A stretch of 14,750 nt of DNA, from positions 1 to 14,750 of the forward strand of contig CAYFUW010000055.1 of assembly GCA_964346495.1 (NCBI GenBank), written 5' to 3'. The stretch's first letter is position 1; every line of letters starts with the position of its first letter. Origin of the DNA: JBGZFC01 sp964346495. Its GTDB lineage: Bacteria; Bacteroidota; Bacteroidia; Bacteroidales; Dysgonomonadaceae. The notes under the pieces were generated by a model, which searched no databases, was not told where the DNA came from, and worked only from the letters and a program-made list of their open reading frames with translations. A program made the translations under genes and the position numbers. This document shows positions 11,059 through 14,750 of this stretch, piece after piece.

Positions 11059-14000
11059 CTATTCCACAGCGCTACTGTAATATTGCAACAATTCCATTCT
11101 GTTATATTGCTGCATCACTTGTAAAGTTTGTTGCATCACTTCTTCTTCTAATGTAACCTCTTCATCATTTTCTACTTCAGAAATATAGTAACCGCGAATT
11201 GCACTATCGGTAAGCTCTTTTAATATAAAATCGCCAATATATCCTATACCGCTAGTGTAGCTTTTTTCTGCCAAATTGATTAACTCTTTTGTTTTGGTAA
11301 CATATTTATCTCTGTCAAACTCTTGATACACTGATGTGAGCAAGAGTTGTTGATTGATATTGCCATAAATATCTACAACAGCATTGTCCATTTGTTGTGG
11401 AGACAAACGATAATACCAATCGAGATTTTTATTAATTCTTTTTTCTATTTGTTGCAGAAGCTCAGCAGCTTTTTTGTTTTCATTTATTCTGTAATATGCC
11501 CTGCCATACAATATTCCGTCGTTACTAAACGGAACTGCAGAGTGTGGCATTACCGAAATACTTTTATCGAGTGCGGCAAGCGCCTTTTCATTTTTTCCTT
11601 CCGATATCAAAGCTTCAACCAATAGGTTAAAAGACATACGGAAAGTAGAAATCATTCGGCGACAAGTTTCATCTAAATAGATATTTGGGTTTTCTTCCAA
11701 TCCTCCCCATCTGAACTTGTTCATCAGATTGTCATACGTTCTTTCTGTATTAACAGCCTGGCTTTGCGGTATCCCCGGCACAATTTGATAAGTCAATCCG
11801 GTTAAAGAGAAATTGCTCTCTTGCAAGTTCATATATAGATTTCTATCAACTGTAATTGCAAAAGTCAAAGGTCTTTTCCAATTGTCGTCGTTTACATTGC
11901 TAAGAATTTCTAAGAACATTAAGTCGATTCGACGTAACGACTGTTTTCCGCCTAAGTTCACGTACATTTTGTCAGATGGTTTCGAATTGATACCAATCCA
12001 ATCTACTTTTGTAGTATCCACATCGAGAGCCAATACCTTTCCGGGAACAATTTGTAAATCTGTTATTCCAAACGGGTTATGTGGTGTTGCGTTGTTCCCT
12101 GTTCTCAGATTTTCCATCGTTTGACGTAGCGATATTGTATCTTTGTATGCACTTGTGTCGTAATATTGACTATAACTTGGGGGTGTAATTCCACCAGATT
12201 TCAACGCTTCTATAATATCACTCTCCGAAAGGACATAAGCAATATCTCCGGCTTCGCTCCAATATCTTTCTCTAGACCACTTAATTGGCAGCGGTTCAGA
12301 TTCGTATGCCTGGCGTAACAGTTGGTCAATATACCACTCTGTTTGCAAGAAGCTCATATTGGTAGCACGTACATCGGTGCGGAAACCTTCCGTCTCTTGT
12401 ACATACCATAAAGGATAGGTATCGTTATCGCCATTACAGAAAATAATACCGCCCGGCTCCACACAACTCAAATAGTTCATTCCGGTATCTCTTGCCAAAG
12501 TACGTCCCGAACGGTCGTGGTCGTCCCAGGTTTGACTAACCATTTGTAATGGCACAAACAGACATGCAACAAAAGCAATAGTCGATGCAACGGTTGTGTT
12601 TTTAATGTGTTTGCGTAAAAACTTGCCAATCCCGGCTACACCTATTCCAATCCATATCGCGAAAGCGTAGAACGAGCCGGCATAGGCGTAATCTCTTTCT
12701 CGTGGTTCATAAGGACTTTGATTTAGATATAGAATAATAGCTAATCCGGTCATAAAGAAAAGAAGGAAAACTAAAATAAAGTTTTGCAATCCTTTATCTT
12801 TTAGTCTTAGTTGATAGATTATTCCGATCAAACCTAAAATTAGTGGCAACATATAGAACTTGTTTCGTCCTTTATTATCAGCAATTTCTGGAGCGATATT
12901 ATCTTGTGGTCCAAGACCCAGAACATGTTCGTCGATAAATGAAATGCCTGTAATCCAATTGCCTTTGGTCATGCCGCCATCGGCTTGAATATCGTTTTGA
13001 CGACCGGAGAAGTTCCACATGAAATATCTCCAATACATGAAGTTTATTTGGTAATTGAACAGGAATTTCAAGTTTTGGAAAAACGTGGGTTTCTCGTTCT
13101 TATTTACTACACCTCCCCAAATCTCGTATCCTTGCATATGATTTCCAAAACCGGGTCTTGTCGGATTGGAGTGCATACGCGGGAAAAGCATTGTGTTGGT
13201 GTATTTATACGTTGGATATGTCGATACTTTGTATCTGTCTTTTTCGTTATCAGATGTTTTTATTACTCTGCTGTACGATTTTTTCTCTTTAGCGACAATA
13301 GGATTTCCTTGTGCATCACGTTTCACTTGCGAAACATAAGTCGTACCATGAAATAGTGGTGTTTGTCCATATTGCTCTCTGTTTAGATAACTTCCCAATG
13401 AGAAAATATCTTCGGGTGAGTTCAAATCGAGTGGTGGGTTAGCCGATGAGCGTATCGGGATAATAGCGTATGCCGAAAAACCAATAATAATAACCAATAG
13501 GCTCGACATAGATAGATTCAGAACTCTTGTGCTGATTCTTTTTTTAACAAAAACAAAATAAATACTTACAGCTATGAGTATCAGCCAAATCCATACACTG
13601 CTGCCGATAAAGAGAACTCCTGACAGTGCTAAGCTCAATATAAAAGCGATACGTGCTCTTTTTACTTTTCCTTTAGGCGAAATTGTCTCATACAAAGACC
13701 AAACTACGGCTCCTACTAAAAGAATAATATAAGCAAATACACCTGAATTGTAACTCATGCCGAGAGTATTTACGAAAAACAACTCGAACCAGCCTCCCAC
13801 TTTTGTGAAGCCCGGAACAATTCCGTACATCAATACAACTATCAACCCGAATGATGCGAGTAGTGCAAGTAGCGAGCCTTTCCAGGTGATTTTTTCGCTT
13901 GTTTTGTAATAATAAACCATTACAATTGCAGGGATACATAGCAATCCGAGCAAGTGCACTCCAATAGAGAGTCCCATAACGTAAGCGATTAAAACAATCC

Positions 14001-14529
14001 ATTTGTCGGAGTCGGGTTTGTGAGCGTTATCTTCCCACTTCAAAATTAGCCAAAATACTAGTGCCGTGAGCATTGACGAGAACGCGTAAACTTCACCCTC
14101 AACTGCTGAGAACCAAAAAGTATCGGAAAATGTATAAGCCAATGCGCCTACAATTCCGCTACCGATAATAATGATTGTCTGTCCTACAGAAATGGTTTCG
14201 CTATCTTTCTTTAATACCAATTTTCGAGTCAAATGTGTTATTGTCCAGAACAGGAACAGAATAGTCAACGCACTCATTATTGCCGACATGCTGTTGACCA
14301 TTTTTGCTACTTGTGCAGGATCGGATGTGAATTGTGTAAACAAATTTCCGATTAGCATAAAAAATGGTGCACCGGGCGGGTGTCCAACTTCCAATTTATA
14401 TGCTGCTGAAATAAACTCTCCACAATCCCAGAAGCTGGCGGTTGGCTCAATTGTCATTAAATACACGACCGCAGCTATAAGAAAAACAGCCCAACCGGTA
14501 ATCGTATTTATCAGTTTATACTTTTTCAT
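11059..14529 (-). CDS. DUF2723 multi-pass membrane protein, probable GT-C glycosyltransferase
   Basis: A 1156-residue inner-membrane protein. The first about 660 residues hold many membrane spans. Near the start is the family signature FWDCGEFISAAYKLEVGHPPGAPFF (34-58), where the acidic D35 and E38 in the first extracytoplasmic loop resemble the catalytic acidic motif of GT-C enzymes such as protein O-mannosyltransferases. A loop around REQYGQTPLFHG is also typical of DUF2723. After about residue 670 the protein is soluble (NGDNDTYPLWYVQE) and has TPR-like helices at about 965-1030 (EKALAALDKSISVMPHSA). Some databases list the family as GT117; a role in protein O-glycosylation or other sugar transfer outside the membrane is inferred, with donor and acceptor unknown. 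Length is normal for Bacteroidota members. It appears monocistronic. Confidence 0.92.
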   Translation of the reverse strand: MKKYKLINTITGWAVFLIAAVVYLMTIEPTASFWDCGEFISAAYKLEVGHPPGAPFFMLIGNLFTQFTSDPAQVAKMVNSMSAIMSALTILFLFWTITHLTRKLVLKKDSETISVGQTIIIIGSGIVGALAYTFSDTFWFSAVEGEVYAFSSMLTALVFWLILKWEDNAHKPDSDKWIVLIAYVMGLSIGVHLLGLLCIPAIVMVYYYKTSEKITWKGSLLALLASFGLIVVLMYGIVPGFTKVGGWFELFFVNTLGMSYNSGVFAYIILLVGAVVWSLYETISPKGKVKRARIAFILSLALSGVLFIGSSVWIWLILIAVSIYFVFVKKRISTRVLNLSMSSLLVIIIGFSAYAIIPIRSSANPPLDLNSPEDIFSLGSYLNREQYGQTPLFHGTTYVSQVKRDAQGNPIVAKEKKSYSRVIKTSDNEKDRYKVSTYPTYKYTNTMLFPRMHSNPTRPGFGNHMQGYEIWGGVVNKNEKPTFFQNLKFLFNYQINFMYWRYFMWNFSGRQNDIQADGGMTKGNWITGISFIDEHVLGLGPQDNIAPEIADNKGRNKFYMLPLILGLIGIIYQLRLKDKGLQNFILVFLLFFMTGLAIILYLNQSPYEPRERDYAYAGSFYAFAIWIGIGVAGIGKFLRKHIKNTTVASTIAFVACLFVPLQMVSQTWDDHDRSGRTLARDTGMNYLSCVEPGGIIFCNGDNDTYPLWYVQETEGFRTDVRATNMSFLQTEWYIDQLLRQAYESEPLPIKWSRERYWSEAGDIAYVLSESDIIEALKSGGITPPSYSQYYDTSAYKDTISLRQTMENLRTGNNATPHNPFGITDLQIVPGKVLALDVDTTKVDWIGINSKPSDKMYVNLGGKQSLRRIDLMFLEILSNVNDDNWKRPLTFAITVDRNLYMNLQESNFSLTGLTYQIVPGIPQSQAVNTERTYDNLMNKFRWGGLEENPNIYLDETCRRMISTFRMSFNLLVEALISEGKNEKALAALDKSISVMPHSAVPFSNDGILYGRAYYRINENKKAAELLQQIEKRINKNLDWYYRLSPQQMDNAVVDIYGNINQQLLLTSVYQEFDRDKYVTKTKELINLAEKSYTSGIGYIGDFILKELTDSAIRGYYISEVENDEEVTLEEEVMQQTLQVMQQYNRMELLQYYSSAVE

Positions 14530-14583
14530 TCTATTTTGTTGTAATTATATCTCTGTTATATTTTTCAAATTCTTAAATCATTG

Positions 14584-14591
14584 CAAAGGTA
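14584..14591 (-). promoter_or_regulatory. -7 box TACCTTTG of the DUF2723 gene
   Basis: A full match to the Bacteroidota -7 consensus on the minus strand, 54 bases before the ATG at 14529, in an AT-rich leader. A clear TTTG at -33 is not seen. Confidence 0.45.
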
Positions 14592-14750
14592 ATGAAAACA
14601 TATTTATCGACCTTTAGCACAGGGAGCATTTTTGTTGATTTGTTGTTAAATAAAACAAAATCAACTTGTTGTTATTGCAATAATTAACAAATTGATGATG
14701 TAATAGCACATTGCGGTTACCAAAACCGCATTGTGCATGAAATCCCTATA
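14592..14750. other. AT-rich upstream region with inverted repeats
   Basis: No gene is seen before the window ends. GTTGATTT (14634-14641) pairs with AAATCAAC (14658-14665) across a short AT-rich loop, and an ATGCGG hairpin follows at 14706-14736. Any gene beyond lies outside the window. Confidence 0.5.
14706..14736. repeat. ATGCGG hairpin, copy 3 (inverted orientation)
   Basis: Arms GCACA and TGCGGTT pair with AACCGCA and TGTGC. The mismatch here is T-T, i.e. the A-A mismatch of the other copies read from the opposite strand. The outer arms GCAC/GTGC differ from GGGC/GCCC and GTAC/GTAC but remain complementary. Confidence 0.85.

Noticed and set aside
10974..11156. Plus-strand open frame of 60 codons
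   Set aside because: Its first half is a translation of the inverted repeat and heptad array and its second half is antisense to the DUF2723 gene; the residue pattern is repetitive and not protein-like.
14634..14665. Operator-like inverted repeat GTTGATTT / AAATCAAC
   Set aside because: It is a single AT-rich copy without a known regulator motif, and such repeats arise easily in AT-rich DNA; noted only within the upstream region entry.

Overview
The window reads as chromosomal DNA of a Bacteroidota bacterium, most likely order Bacteroidales and close to the Dysgonomonadaceae or Porphyromonadaceae. This rests on an outer-membrane TonB-dependent receptor with an N-terminal carboxypeptidase-regulatory-like domain, a GH95 fucosidase, a large DUF2723 membrane protein, absence of Shine-Dalgarno motifs at starts, and several TAnnTTTG boxes of the Bacteroidota -7 type. 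The assignment is inferred from gene content, not from a marker gene.

Layout. 1-82 is a complete tRNA-Leu(UAG), followed by a hairpin terminator (84-120) that works in both directions. 142-3343 (all minus) looks like a metal-handling operon, transcribed in the order: small exported Cys/His-rich protein, TonB-dependent receptor, exported HMA-type metal-binding protein. 3617-6061 (minus) is an exported GH95 alpha-L-fucosidase. 6269-8362 (plus) is recG, divergent from the fucosidase across a 207-base promoter region. 8799-10633 (minus) is a lemA - TPM - TPM operon: a LemA-like lipoprotein and two TPM-domain proteins, one cytosolic and one membrane-anchored with a glycine-rich tail. 11059-14529 (minus) is a DUF2723 multi-pass membrane protein, a probable GT-C-fold glycosyltransferase with a soluble, TPR-like C-terminus.

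The coding content is mostly ordinary. The unusual part is the intergenic DNA. Three gaps (3344-3616, 8363-8798, 10634-11058) and the right edge (14700-14740) are mosaics of several repeat families. They include degenerate tandem repeats with an exact 7-base period (AAGANNN, ACTNNNN, CGCANCA, AAAAGCT and CGATTTT classes), GC-rich TTNGCG arrays, perfect or near-perfect GAGACG palindromes, and two hairpin families whose copies differ by compensating base changes. The heptad arrays crowd the 3' ends of minus-strand genes. One encodes the last residues of the fucosidase, another touches the DUF2723 stop codon, and a third ends a few bases from the TPM stop codon. The gaps inside operons and the divergent promoter gap lack these repeats.

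No defence system, prophage, insertion sequence or CRISPR array was seen. The best candidates for something not well described are the heptad repeats, the covarying hairpins, and the Cys/His-rich protein - receptor - HMA metal operon.
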